The notes: generated by a model not told the origin, from the sequence alone. A DNA stretch of 64,000 nucleotides from Roseateles amylovorans (GCF_025398155.2 NZ_CP104562.2:1674001-1738000); one strand, 5' to 3'. Counted from the stretch's first letter, positions 33,136 through 41,492 are shown. Made by a program: numbers and translations.

Positions 33136-34145
33136 GGGGCGGAGGATGAATTCGGTTGGGAGGTCTGCATGGCTGGCGCCTGTGCGCGGGATTCGTCGGG
33201 ATCCGACTGGCGATTCACTTCGCGTTTTCGTTCGACTTCCCGTTCGACTTCGCGCTCCATTTCACGCTCCACCTCTTCAAAGCGCGTCTCGACATTGATC
33301 GGCAGCAGCTGAATGCTGGCGCGCAAGCCGGGCAGGGTGCGCATGAGCGCGCGTTCCACATCGCCGCGCAGCGCGGCGGCCTGGCCCAGTGTCCATCGCG
33401 CCGGCAGATGCAGATGCAGATCGACATACCGGCGCTGGCCGGCGACGCGGGTCGCGACATGGTCGAACCGCAGCTCCGGGCCGCTGAAGCCGGCCAGCAC
33501 GCCGGCAATCGACTGCTGTTCTTCGGACGACAGCGCCTGGTCCATCAGCCCGCCGGTGGACCGGCTCATCAGGTGCACCGCCTCCCGCAGGATGTTGACC
33601 GCCACCAGCAGCGCCAGCAGCGGATCCAGCCAGGTCCAGCCGGTCAACATCACACCGACCAGGCCGGCGACCACGCCCACCGAGGTCCAGACATCGGTGA
33701 ACAGGTGTCGCGCATCCGCCTCCAGCGCGATGGAGCGATGGGCGCGTGACGCCTTGAGCATCGACCAGGCCAGTGCACCGTTGATCACGGTGCTGATCAG
33801 GGACAGCGCCATGCCCAGCCCGAGCTGTTCCAGCGGCTGCGGCGTGCGGAAGTGGTCGATTGCGGTCCAGCCGATGCCCAGGGCGGCGATCAGGATGAGG
33901 GCGCCTTCGAAGGCGCTGGAGAAATATTCCGCCTTGTGATGGCCGTAGGGATGGTCCTCGTCCGGCGGCCGACGGGCGATGGTGACCATGGCCAGACCGA
34001 ACAGCGCGCCGGCCAGGTTGACCAGCGATTCCAGCGCGTCCGACAGCAGGCCGACCGAGCCGGTCCACCACCAGGCGGCCGTCTTCAAGGCGATCGTCAC
34101 CAGGGCGACGACCACCGAGAGCTTCAGGTAGTGCTGTACTTGCAT
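33132..34145 (-). CDS. Cation diffusion facilitator (CDF) family transporter
   Basis: A 337-residue CDF transporter with about six membrane helices (LKLSVVVALVTIALKTAAWW; SVGLLSDALESLVNL with the metal-site Asp; DEDHPYGHHKAEYFSS). The cytoplasmic C-terminal domain holds the usual HLPARWTLGQAAALR region. Members export Zn, Fe, Mn, Co or Ni by proton antiport. The last 45 residues contain a Glu-Val-Glu-Arg repeat encoded by a 12-bp array at 33229-33276, a charged helix not part of the family. I chose the ATG at 34145 because the first membrane helix begins there. argB diverges from it. Confidence 0.9.
   Translation of the reverse strand: MQVQHYLKLSVVVALVTIALKTAAWWWTGSVGLLSDALESLVNLAGALFGLAMVTIARRPPDEDHPYGHHKAEYFSSAFEGALILIAALGIGWTAIDHFRTPQPLEQLGLGMALSLISTVINGALAWSMLKASRAHRSIALEADARHLFTDVWTSVGVVAGLVGVMLTGWTWLDPLLALLVAVNILREAVHLMSRSTGGLMDQALSSEEQQSIAGVLAGFSGPELRFDHVATRVAGQRRYVDLHLHLPARWTLGQAAALRGDVERALMRTLPGLRASIQLLPINVETRFEEVEREMEREVEREVERKREVNRQSDPDESRAQAPAMQTSQPNSSSAP
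33229..33276. repeat. 12-bp tandem array inside the CDF gene, four units
   Basis: Units CGTTCGACTTCC, CGTTCGACTTCG, CGCTCCATTTCA and CGCTCCACCTCT. On the minus strand they encode a four-residue Glu/Val/Arg repeat in the C-terminal tail of the transporter. Confidence 0.85.
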
Positions 34146-34273
34146 GGCGGTGATTTTGCCGGTCCTACAATCGCTTCGCGCCAAAGTTTGCGGCTCCGGT
34201 GGATCGGATGCCGCCTGGCGCATTCCACCCCATCCGTCATCCCCTTGGCCTCCCGCCGACCACGGACAGCACC

Positions 34274-35188
34274 ATGAAGCAAGACCTCCCCGTTCACGAT
34301 GCCGATCTCGGCCACATCTCCCCGCGCGACAAGGCCGAGCTGCTGTCCCAGGCGCTGCCCTACATCAGGAAGTACCACGGCAAGACCATCGTCATCAAGT
34401 ACGGTGGCAATGCGATGACCGACCCCGCGCTGCAGCAGGACTTCGCCGAAGACGTGGTGCTGCTCAAGCTGGTGGGCCTGAACCCGGTGGTGGTGCACGG
34501 TGGAGGGCCGCAGATCGAGGACGCGCTCAACAAGCTCGGCAAGAAGGGCCACTTCATCCAGGGCATGCGGGTGACCGATGAAGAGACCATGAGCGTGGTC
34601 GAATGGGTGCTGGCCGGTGAGGTGCAGCAAGACATCGTGGGTCTGATCAATGTCGCCGGCGGCAAGGCGGTCGGCCTGACCGGTCGCGACGGCGGCATGA
34701 TCCGCGCCAAGAAGCTCAAGCTGATCGACAAGGACGATCCGACCAAGGAGCATGACGTCGGCTCGGTGGGCGACATCGTCGCCATCGACCCGAGCGTGGT
34801 GAAGGCCCTGCAGGACGACCAGTTCATTCCGGTCATCAGCCCCATCGGTTTCGGCGAAAGCAACGAGAGCTACAACATCAATGCCGACGTCGTCGCCGGC
34901 AAGCTGGCCGAAGTGCTCAAAGCCGAGAAGCTGGTGCTGTTGACCAACACCCCGGGCGTGCTGGACAAGCAGGGCAACCTGCTGACCGACCTCTCCGCCC
35001 GCGAGATCGATGAGCTGTTTGCCGACGGCACCTTGTCCGGCGGCATGCTGCCCAAGATCGCTTCGGCGCTGGACGCCGCCCGCAGCGGGGTCAAGGCGGT
35101 GCACATCATCGATGGCCGCGTGCCGCATGCGATGCTGCTGGAGATCCTCTCCGAGAAGGCCTACGGCACGATGATCCGGTCGCACTGA
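34274..35188 (+). CDS. argB: Acetylglutamate kinase
   Basis: A 304-residue amino acid kinase: KYHGKTIVIKYGGNAM at the phosphate site, VVVHGGGPQIEDALNKLG at the acetylglutamate site, NINADVVAGKLAEVLKAEKL, and TPGVLDKQGNLLTDLS. It catalyses the second step of arginine synthesis; the N-terminal helix is present in arginine-sensitive forms. ATG at 34274 was chosen over the upstream open frame by family length. A TACAAT -10-like hexamer at 34166-34171 lies in the short region shared with the divergent CDF gene. argJ of the same pathway is at 57721. Confidence 0.97.
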   Translation: MKQDLPVHDADLGHISPRDKAELLSQALPYIRKYHGKTIVIKYGGNAMTDPALQQDFAEDVVLLKLVGLNPVVVHGGGPQIEDALNKLGKKGHFIQGMRVTDEETMSVVEWVLAGEVQQDIVGLINVAGGKAVGLTGRDGGMIRAKKLKLIDKDDPTKEHDVGSVGDIVAIDPSVVKALQDDQFIPVISPIGFGESNESYNINADVVAGKLAEVLKAEKLVLLTNTPGVLDKQGNLLTDLSAREIDELFADGTLSGGMLPKIASALDAARSGVKAVHIIDGRVPHAMLLEILSEKAYGTMIRSH

Positions 35189-35200
35189 ACGCGCGCCTGG

Positions 35201-35240
35201 TCAGACCGATCAGACCGATCAGACCGGCCTACGCGGTCTG
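35201..35240. repeat. 9-bp tandem repeat with adjoining inverted copy after argB
   Basis: TCAGACCGA occurs twice, then TCAGACCGG, followed by an inverted copy so that CAGACCG (35220-35226) faces CGGTCTG (35234-35240) across a 7-base loop. It may serve as a weak argB terminator. More GGTCTG-like units continue to about 35270. Confidence 0.6.
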
Positions 35241-35353
35241 CGGGGTCTGCGCGGTCCGGCCGGTCTTGCGGCTCTGGCACCGAGCGGGTCGCGTTTCGGC
35301 TGTCGCCCCAGGACGCCCGGCCCCCACCACCCACCTCCACCACCCGATCTCCC

Positions 35354-36079
35354 TTGGCCCGACTGCCGCCCCGTACCCGTCGTGAGCGTCGTCACCGTCG
35401 TGAAGCGCCGGCTGCAGGCGTGCGCCGACGGGGTGATGGCGTCTGGCTGTTCGACCTCGACGACACCCTGCACCATGCCAGCGGCAGTGTGTTCGCCGAC
35501 ATCGGCGCGTCGATGAACGACTACATGGTGACCCACCTCGGCCTGGATGCGGTGTCCGCCAAGTTGCTCCGGCATCGGTATTGGCGCCGGTATGGCGCCA
35601 CGCTGCTGGGGCTGGTGCGGCATCATGGGGTATCGGCGTCCCACTTCCTGGCGCAGACCCATGCGCTGCCGCAGCTGGAGGCGTCGCTGCGCGCCGCGCG
35701 GCCGGACCTGGAATGGCTCAAGCGCCTGCGGGGCCGCAAGGTGCTGCTCACCAATGCGCCGGAACATTATGCGAAACGGGTGCTGAAGGCCTTGGGCATC
35801 GGTGTGCATTTCGAGCGCGTGCTCGCGGTGGAGCACATGCGCATGTTCGGCCAGTACCGACCCAAGCCCGACATCCGGATGTTTCGCCATCTGTGTGCAC
35901 AGCTTCGCATCGCGCCGTCGCGCTGCACCCTGGTGGAGGACAGTCCACAGAACCTGAAGGCCGCGCGCGGATTGGGCATGCGGACCATCTGGATGCGGGG
36001 GTGGATGCCGGTGTCGGTGCAACGGCGTCCGCAGTTTGTGGATCAACGAGTCAGTCGATTGCGACATCTGAAGACTTGA
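35354..36079 (+). CDS. HAD-superfamily pyrimidine 5'-nucleotidase
   Basis: A 241-residue HAD hydrolase with motif I WLFDLDDTLHHAS, motif II VLLTNAPEHY, and motif III LVEDSPQNLKAARGLGM. The family (Sdt1/PHM8-like) dephosphorylates pyrimidine mononucleotides. It lies between argB and slmA, as commonly remembered in Burkholderiales. The frame begins with TTG at 35354, giving about 28 Arg-rich residues before the domain; the GTG at 35420 is an alternative start nearer to it. No clear ribosome-binding site for either. Confidence 0.87.
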   Translation: MARLPPRTRRERRHRREAPAAGVRRRGDGVWLFDLDDTLHHASGSVFADIGASMNDYMVTHLGLDAVSAKLLRHRYWRRYGATLLGLVRHHGVSASHFLAQTHALPQLEASLRAARPDLEWLKRLRGRKVLLTNAPEHYAKRVLKALGIGVHFERVLAVEHMRMFGQYRPKPDIRMFRHLCAQLRIAPSRCTLVEDSPQNLKAARGLGMRTIWMRGWMPVSVQRRPQFVDQRVSRLRHLKT

Positions 36080-36425
36080 TTGCAACGGTGTGTCACCTCC
36101 TTTCGGCGGTGAGCGGGCGACTGTCTCGGCATTGACCGGACAGCGATTGGCGGCGGTGAGGTTTTTCGACCGTCGGCCAGCAATGGACCATCAGTGAGAG
36201 ATCTCCGATGGCCACGGTGATTGGCCGCGCGTGCGACCGTTCTGCGGTGACTTGACGCGGGCCGGACGCCTGTTCAGCGGAGTTGGCGGGCCTGCCGTTT
36301 GCCCTGTTTGTCCCTTGGGGTTTGCACTGACTGTCTTTGGTCACCCCACTGCAAGCTGGGGATTGCGGGTCGCTTGTGCGGCCCCACAGAATGTGCTCGA
36401 CGGCTCCGAAGCCGTGAGGGAATGC
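36080..36425. other. 346-bp gap before the response regulator
   Basis: No gene is seen. The left end holds a weak hairpin (CACC-TCCTTTCGGC-GGTG) that may end the nucleotidase transcript. The right half, including a T/G-rich stretch near 36295-36330, presumably carries the response regulator promoter. This gap and the regulator after it separate two genes that I recall as adjacent in relatives, so it may mark an insertion. Confidence 0.4.
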
Positions 36426-37115
36426 ATGTCACTGTTCAGCGTCTTGATCGTCGAAGATCAGCTTCGGTTCCGCGAAGCATTTGCCCATGCGCTTGAAAAA
36501 GCGCCTGACATCCGCTTGGTCGGTATGGCCACGGACCTGCCACAGGGTCGGAAGATGTTCGACCAGACGCGGCCGGATGTGCTGCTGGTCGACCTCGACC
36601 TGCCCGGCGGCAGCGGCATCGAGCTGATTCGCCATGCCGCGCATGTGGCGCCGGAATGCGAGGTCATGGTGATCTCGGTGTTCGGCGACGAGCAGCATGT
36701 GCTGTCCAGCATCGAGGCGGGTGCCACCGGCTACCTGCTGAAGGATTCGCTGGCGCTGGATCTGCCGGGACAGTTGCGCTCGCTGCGCGCGGGCGGCAGT
36801 CCGATCAGCCCTGTCATCGCGCGCCGTCTGCTGATGCGCCTGGCGCCGCAGGGCAGCGGCCATGCGCCGCGTGGCTTCGGGGACTCCGCGCCGATGCCGC
36901 TGGTGGATGAGCAGGTGGTCGCCCTGTCCGAACAGGAATCACGGGTGCTGCATCTGGCTGCCAAGGGCTTCACCTTCGATGAGATCGCGCAGTTCATGAA
37001 TGTGTCGCCGCACACCATCATGACTTATGTGAAGCGCACCTATCGCAAGCTGCAGGTGCGCTCCAAGGTTGAGGCGATCTACGAGGCTCGGCGCCTGGGC
37101 TGGCTGCGCGACTGA
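36426..37115 (+). CDS. NarL/FixJ-family response regulator, orphan
   Basis: A 229-residue two-domain regulator. The receiver domain (residues 1-120) has acidic residues in IVEDQ, phosphoacceptor D57-region LLVDLDLPGGSG and the conserved Lys in YLLKDS. The LuxR-type helix-turn-helix lies in residues 160-229 (LSEQESRVLHLAAKGFTFDE, then NVSPHTIMTYVKRTYRKLQV). No histidine kinase is adjacent, so its partner is elsewhere. ATG at 36426 was chosen because the receiver begins there; the ATG at 36422 is out of this frame. Confidence 0.9.
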   Translation: MSLFSVLIVEDQLRFREAFAHALEKAPDIRLVGMATDLPQGRKMFDQTRPDVLLVDLDLPGGSGIELIRHAAHVAPECEVMVISVFGDEQHVLSSIEAGATGYLLKDSLALDLPGQLRSLRAGGSPISPVIARRLLMRLAPQGSGHAPRGFGDSAPMPLVDEQVVALSEQESRVLHLAAKGFTFDEIAQFMNVSPHTIMTYVKRTYRKLQVRSKVEAIYEARRLGWLRD

Positions 37116-37281
37116 GGGCTGTGCGGGCCCTGCAAGGCGCCTGGCCAAGCGCTCCGCAGCGAGCCGAATCGAACCGGGTGCAGGACCATCCGATGAGGCG
37201 GATGGGTGACGCTGTCCGACAGCCTTGTCGAGGGTGTCACCTGGGTGTGACAGAATCGCGCGCACATCCCCGGCCCCCTCT

Positions 37282-37920
37282 ATGCACACCAGCCCTCCTG
37301 ACGCCACGGAACCCGCACCGACCAAGCCCGCCGAACTGCCGCGCAAGCGACTGAAGCCGGGCGAACGACGGGTGCAGATCCTGCAGACCTTGGCCAGCAT
37401 GCTGGAGCAGCCCGGCGCGGAGCGGGTGACCACCGCCGCGCTCGCCGCCCGGCTGGAGGTCAGCGAGGCGGCCCTGTACCGCCATTTCGCCAGCAAGGCG
37501 CAGATGTTCGAAGGGCTGATCGAGTTCATCGAGACCAGCATCTTCTCCCTGCTCAACCAGATCGCCGAGCGCGAGCCGTCGGGCCTGGCGCAGGCCCAGC
37601 GCATCGTCGCGGTGCTGCTGCAGTTTGGCGAGCGCAACCCGGGCATGGCGCGGGTCATGGTCGGCGATGCGCTGGTCTATGAGAACGAGCGCCTGGTGGC
37701 GCGGATGAATCAGTTCTTCGACAAGGTCGAGTCGTCGCTGCGCCAGGGTTTGCGCACGGCGGCCGAGGCGTCTGGTTCAAGCACGCCGACGGTTGAAGCC
37801 CAGGCGCAGGCCTCGGTGCTGGTGAGCTTCATCATCGGTCGACTGCAGCGCTACGCGCGCTCGGGCTTCAAGCGGTTGCCGACGGAGCAGCTCGAAGCCG
37901 CGATGCGGATGTTGGCCTGA
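37282..37920 (+). CDS. slmA: Nucleoid occlusion factor SlmA (TetR family)
   Basis: A 212-residue TetR-type protein: RKRLKPGERRVQILQTLASM, the helix-turn-helix VTTAALAARLEVSEAALYRHFASKAQMFEG split over helices 2-3, and a C-terminal dimer domain ending with GFKRLPTEQLEAAMRML, all as in SlmA. SlmA binds DNA and FtsZ and stops septum formation over the chromosome. ATG at 37282. It lies in the argB-nucleotidase-slmA neighbourhood typical of the order, here separated by the response regulator. Confidence 0.92.
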   Translation: MHTSPPDATEPAPTKPAELPRKRLKPGERRVQILQTLASMLEQPGAERVTTAALAARLEVSEAALYRHFASKAQMFEGLIEFIETSIFSLLNQIAEREPSGLAQAQRIVAVLLQFGERNPGMARVMVGDALVYENERLVARMNQFFDKVESSLRQGLRTAAEASGSSTPTVEAQAQASVLVSFIIGRLQRYARSGFKRLPTEQLEAAMRMLA

Positions 37921-38275
37921 CTGGCTCCCCCCCTACCGCCTTCGGCGGCCCCCTCAGGGGGCGAGCCCGAGCGCCCGGCAGAGCCGGATCGCTGGGCTCC
38001 GCTTGATAGGTCGGTGGCGCTGGGGCGCACCTCTCGTGGGGCGGGCGCCTACCCCTACCGTCGTCGGTCGCCCCTCTCAAGGGGGCGAGCCCGAGCGCCC
38101 GGCAGAGCCGGATCGCTAGGCTCCGCTTGATAGGTCGGTGGCGCTGGGGCGCACCTCTGGTGGGGCGGGCCTACCCCTACCGTCTTTGGTTGCCCCTTCA
38201 AGGGGGCGAGTCCGAGCGCCCAGAGCCGGTCGCTGGGCTCCGCTTGATCAGTCGGTGGGCTGGCGCTCGACTTTC
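37921..38275. repeat. Intergenic dispersed-repeat cluster, three about 122-bp units
   Basis: Three direct repeats spaced 124 and 121 bp apart (anchored at GCGAG at 37961, 38085 and 38206). Each has CCCCTACCG, a CCCCTCAAGGGGGCG hairpin, GCCCGAGCGCCCGGCAGAGC and TCCGCTTGATAGGTCGGTGG. The hairpin and flanking CCCCTACNG link it to the cluster at 28527-29000, but the spacer halves differ. It fills the gap between slmA and the DUF815 gene and could terminate slmA transcription. Confidence 0.88.
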
Positions 38276-38290
38276 GTGTGATTGGGCGCC

Positions 38291-38320
38291 CTGACTGAGG
38301 AGGTCGGCTGCTTCTACACT
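38291..38320 (+). promoter_or_regulatory. Candidate promoter of the DUF815-mutT genes
   Basis: CTGACT (38291-38296) and TACACT (38315-38320) are spaced 18 bp apart and resemble -35 and -10 elements. The -10 ends 6 bp before the ATG at 38327, so transcription would begin at or beside the start codon, implying a leaderless mRNA. The same TACACT-to-ATG spacing occurs before hisI. Confidence 0.45.
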
Positions 38321-38326
38321 TCGCGG

Positions 38327-39334
38327 ATGTCCGAAGCCCTTGATGCCTTGCTGCGGCGCGCTGATGCGCTGCTCAATCGCCTGGAGGCCGTGTTGCCCCA
38401 GCCGCTGGTCGCGCCCGATTGGAGTGCCGCCGTCGCCTTTCGCTATCGCAAACGCGGCGCCAGCGCCCGGCTGGAGCCGGTGCGACATCTGTCGTCGATC
38501 CGGCTGGCCGATCTGAAAGAGGTGGAGCCGCAGAAGGAGCGTCTGCTGCAGAACACCCGCCAGTTCGTGCACGGCCAACCCGCCAACAACGTGCTGCTGA
38601 CCGGCGCCCGCGGCACCGGCAAAAGCTCGCTGATCAAGGCCTGTCTCAATGAGTTCGCCAGCCAGGGTCTGCGCCTGATCGAGGTCGATAAATCCGATCT
38701 GGTCGACCTGCCCGATCTCGCCGACCTGGTCGCCGACCGCCCCGAACGCTTCGTGATCTTCTGCGACGACCTCAGCTTCGACGAGGGCGAAGCCGGCTAC
38801 AAGGCACTCAAATCCATGCTGGACGGCTCCGTCGCCGCCGCCACCGACAACCTGCTGATCTACGCCACCAGCAACCGCCGCCATCTGTTGCCCGAACAGA
38901 TGAAGGACAACCTCGCCTACACCCATAGCGAACGCGACGGCAATGTCGAGGTCCATCCCGGTGAAGCGGTGGAAGAAAAGATCTCGTTGTCCGAACGCTT
39001 CGGCCTGTGGATCAGCTTCTACAGCTTCAGCCAGCAGGAATACCTGGCCATCGTCGCCCAGTGGCTCACCCATTTCGGACTGACCTCCACCCAGATCGAT
39101 GCCGCCCGGCAGCCCGCGTTGGTCTGGGCGCTGGAACGCGGCTCACGTTCAGGCCGAGTGGCCTATCAGTTCGCTCGCGATCTGGCCGGACGTGGTGCCG
39201 GCGCCGGTCCCCAGGACGCCGCCGCCTCGACGTCACCGTCCGCGACATTGGCGGGGGCATCGACCGCAACAACGCCACAGCCCCCATCGACTTCTTCCGA
39301 CGACAACGCCCCGGAGGGCCTGGACCATGTCTGA
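38327..39334 (+). CDS. DUF815-family AAA ATPase
   Basis: A 335-residue ATPase of the DUF815 family: LTGARGTGKSSLIKACLNEF (Walker A) near residue 92, FVIFCDDLSFDEGEAGYKAL (Walker B), and sensor region LIYATSNRRHLLPEQMKDN. The C-terminal 45 residues are Ser/Thr/Ala/Pro-rich. Function is unknown; it is conserved beside mutT in betaproteobacteria. It overlaps mutT by 8 bp. ATG at 38327 lacks a ribosome-binding site and may be read from a leaderless transcript. Confidence 0.9.
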   Translation: MSEALDALLRRADALLNRLEAVLPQPLVAPDWSAAVAFRYRKRGASARLEPVRHLSSIRLADLKEVEPQKERLLQNTRQFVHGQPANNVLLTGARGTGKSSLIKACLNEFASQGLRLIEVDKSDLVDLPDLADLVADRPERFVIFCDDLSFDEGEAGYKALKSMLDGSVAAATDNLLIYATSNRRHLLPEQMKDNLAYTHSERDGNVEVHPGEAVEEKISLSERFGLWISFYSFSQQEYLAIVAQWLTHFGLTSTQIDAARQPALVWALERGSRSGRVAYQFARDLAGRGAGAGPQDAAASTSPSATLAGASTATTPQPPSTSSDDNAPEGLDHV

Positions 39335-39803
39335 GACCGCGAACGCCCACAGCCCGGTGGGCAATACGGATCGGGTCCCGGTGGAGGTGGCCGTCGGCGT
39401 GCTGGTGCGACGCGACGCGCACGGGCGTGACACCGAGTTCCTGTTGACCTCCCGCCCAGAAGGGAAGGTCTATGCCGGTTATTGGGAGTTTCCCGGCGGC
39501 AAACTCGAGTCCGGCGAGACGGTGGAGCAGGCGCTGCGTCGAGAGTTGCAGGAAGAGCTGGGCATCACCATTGGTGCCGCGCATCCCTGGAAGATCGAAC
39601 TGATGGAGTACCCGCATGCGAAGGTGCGTCTGCACTTCTGCAAGGTGTACGACTGGCAGGGCGAGTTCGAGATGCGCGAGCAGCAGGCCATGAGCTGGCA
39701 GCAGTTGCCGGTGCAGGTGCAGCCGGTGCTGCCGGGGACCATTCCGGTGCTGCAGTGGTTCGCGGTGGAGCGGGCCCATGTCGGGGCCACCCATGTGGGC
39801 TGA
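39327..39803 (+). CDS. mutT: 8-oxo-dGTP diphosphatase (MutT, Nudix)
   Basis: A 158-residue Nudix hydrolase with the Nudix box GGKLESGETVEQALRRELQEELGI in consensus spacing (G-x5-E-x7-RE-x2-EE-x-G) and the MutT-like opening VAVGVLVRRD ... LLTSRPEGKVYAGYWEFPG. It sanitises oxidised dGTP. Its start overlaps the DUF815 gene by 8 bp, so translation is coupled. The standard short MutT length suggests no fused thiamine synthase domain. Confidence 0.93.
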   Translation: MSETANAHSPVGNTDRVPVEVAVGVLVRRDAHGRDTEFLLTSRPEGKVYAGYWEFPGGKLESGETVEQALRRELQEELGITIGAAHPWKIELMEYPHAKVRLHFCKVYDWQGEFEMREQQAMSWQQLPVQVQPVLPGTIPVLQWFAVERAHVGATHVG

Positions 39804-39806
39804 GGG

Positions 39807-39812
39807 CTACAC
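39807..39812 (+). promoter_or_regulatory. Candidate -10 element of hisI
   Basis: TACACT ends 7 bp before the hisI ATG at 39820 and would place the transcript start at or next to the start codon. No good -35 is seen. It is listed because hisI here lacks the upstream his genes and needs its own promoter. Confidence 0.35.
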
Positions 39813-39819
39813 TGCCGCC

Positions 39820-40212
39820 ATGCAATGGTTGGATCAGATCAAGTGGGACCGCGATGGGCTGGTGCCCGTCATCGCCCAGGAACTCGGCTCCGGCGACATC
39901 CTCATGTTCGCCTGGATGAACCGCGACGCACTCGCCCGCACCGCCGAGCGCGGCGAGGCGGTGTACTGGAGCCGTTCGCGCCAGAAGCTCTGGCACAAGG
40001 GCGAGGAATCCGGCCACATCCAGCAGGTGCATGAGATCCGCATGGACTGCGACAACGATGTGCTGCTGCTCACCATCACCCAGCACGGCCACGAGCCCGG
40101 CATTGCCTGCCACACCGGCCGGCACAGCTGCTTCTTCCAGGCGCTGCGGGATGGTCAGTGGTCCGCCGTCGAGCCGGTGATCAAGGATCCGGCCACCATC
40201 TACAAGGCATGA
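39820..40212 (+). CDS. hisI: Phosphoribosyl-AMP cyclohydrolase
   Basis: A 130-residue HisI: LMFAWMNRDALART, YWSRSRQKLWHKGEESGH, the metal-binding acid cluster MDCDNDVLLL and Cys residues in CHTGRHSCFF. It catalyses the third step of histidine synthesis. hisE follows after 10 bp. The usual hisF neighbour is missing; mutT is upstream instead. No ribosome-binding site precedes the ATG at 39820. Confidence 0.96.
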   Translation: MQWLDQIKWDRDGLVPVIAQELGSGDILMFAWMNRDALARTAERGEAVYWSRSRQKLWHKGEESGHIQQVHEIRMDCDNDVLLLTITQHGHEPGIACHTGRHSCFFQALRDGQWSAVEPVIKDPATIYKA

Positions 40213-40222
40213 GCGCCCGTCC

Positions 40223-40621
40223 ATGAGCAACACCATGAACGCCCCGCTGACCGGCAACGACATCCTGGCCCAACTGGGTGAGGTCGTCGCCCAGCGCCGC
40301 GACCAGGGCGACCCCGACAAGAGCTATGTGGCCAAGCTGTTCGCCAAGGGCCTGGACCAGATCCTGAAGAAGGTCGGCGAGGAAGCCACCGAGGTGGTCA
40401 TCGCCGCCAAGGATGGCGACCCCCAGAAGCTGGTCTATGAGGTGGCCGACCTGTGGTTTCATTCGATCGTCGCCCTGGCGGCGCTGGATGTCCGCCCCGA
40501 ACAGGTGCTGGCGGAGCTGGCCCGGCGCGAGGGATTGTCCGGCCTCGAGGAGTTCGCCGCACGGTCCGCGCCGGCGAGTCGTCCCGATCAGGGGATCGAG
40601 GGCGTGCCGTCCACCAGGTGA
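40223..40621 (+). CDS. hisE: Phosphoribosyl-ATP pyrophosphatase
   Basis: A 132-residue HisE, all-alpha MazG-like fold, with SYVAKLFAKGLDQILKKVGEEATEVVIAAK split around the EExxE motif and YEVADLWFHSIVALAAL. It catalyses the second step of histidine synthesis. The C-terminal 25 residues are longer and more polar than the core family. It is co-transcribed with hisI. Confidence 0.95.
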   Translation: MSNTMNAPLTGNDILAQLGEVVAQRRDQGDPDKSYVAKLFAKGLDQILKKVGEEATEVVIAAKDGDPQKLVYEVADLWFHSIVALAALDVRPEQVLAELARREGLSGLEEFAARSAPASRPDQGIEGVPSTR

Positions 40622-40667
40622 CGGGTGTGGCGCCGGTGCATCGTGCCGGCGTCAGCCTGTGGATTGC

Positions 40668-40691
40668 CACCATCACCATCACCATCACCAT
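40668..40691. repeat. 6-bp tandem array (CACCAT)4
   Basis: Four perfect CACCAT units between hisE and the DUF4870 gene. They lie outside both coding regions. Confidence 0.9.
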
Positions 40692-40714
40692 CAAAACGCA
40701 GGGAGAAGCCCGAC

Positions 40715-41077
40715 ATGAATGACGATCTCACCGTGACCGCCAGCCCCATGCCCGCGGAGCAGCTCGCCAGCCTGAAGCAGCTGACGCTGATCACCTACAT
40801 CCTGTATGCCCTGAGCTTCTTCACCGGGTTCACCGGCATCGTGGCGGTGATCATCAACTACATCAAGCGTGAAGACACGGCCGGGACGATCTACGCCAGC
40901 CACTTCACCTGGCAGATCCGCACCTTCTGGTGGAGCCTGCTGTGGTTCGTCCTGGGTGGCTTGCTGGTCATCGTGGGCGTCGGTTTCGTGATCCTGATCG
41001 TCGACTCGATCTGGGTGATCTACCGTCTGGTGAAGGGCATCCTCAACTGGAACGACAACAAGCCGATGCCGGTCTGA
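40715..41077 (+). CDS. DUF4870-like small membrane protein
   Basis: A 120-residue membrane protein with three hydrophobic helices (LITYILYALSFFTGFTGIVA; FWWSLLWFVLGGLLVIVGVG; VILIVDSIWVIYRLVKG). The NYIKREDTAGTIYASHFTWQ loop is typical of the DUF4870/Tic20-like proteins found between hisE and the HIT gene in Burkholderiales. Function unknown. ATG at 40715 has GGGAGA about 8 bases upstream. Confidence 0.88.
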   Translation: MNDDLTVTASPMPAEQLASLKQLTLITYILYALSFFTGFTGIVAVIINYIKREDTAGTIYASHFTWQIRTFWWSLLWFVLGGLLVIVGVGFVILIVDSIWVIYRLVKGILNWNDNKPMPV

Positions 41078-41144
41078 TCCGGCAGCCGCTCATCTCCCGC
41101 TGCTTGCCGTCCGTCGCCGGCCTTGCGCCTCAACAGGTTTGACC

Positions 41145-41492
41145 ATGAGCCACGATCCGAATTGCCTCTTCTGCAAGATCATCCAGGGCCAGATCCCGTC
41201 CAAAAAGGTCTATGAGGACGACGAGGTCCTGGCCTTCCACGACATCCACCCCTGGGCCCCGGTTCATTTCCTGCTGATTCCCAAGCTGCACATCGCCAGC
41301 ATGGCCGACCTGCAGCCCGAACATGCGGCGGTGCTAGGCAAGATGTCTATCCTGGTGCCCCGACTGATGAAGGAACTGGGCGTGACAAACGGCTTTCGCA
41401 CGGTCATCAACACCGGTTCGGATGGCGGCCAGGAGGTGTTCCATCTGCACATGCATGCGATGGGCGGCCCGCGCCCCTGGTTGAAAGGCTGA
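41145..41492 (+). CDS. hinT: HIT-family nucleotide hydrolase (HinT-like)
   Basis: A 115-residue HIT protein. It opens with PNCLFCKIIQGQIPSKKVYED, includes VHFLLIPKLHIASM, and ends with the catalytic triad EVFHLHMHAMGG. HinT proteins hydrolyse purine nucleoside phosphoramidates and aminoacyl adenylates. ATG at 41145 was chosen over the TTG at 41139. Confidence 0.93.
   Translation: MSHDPNCLFCKIIQGQIPSKKVYEDDEVLAFHDIHPWAPVHFLLIPKLHIASMADLQPEHAAVLGKMSILVPRLMKELGVTNGFRTVINTGSDGGQEVFHLHMHAMGGPRPWLKG

Noticed and set aside
40668..40691. Engineered His-tag coding sequence (CACCAT repeats)
   Set aside because: It lies outside any gene, and similar short arrays with other units fill many other gaps; nothing else looks engineered.
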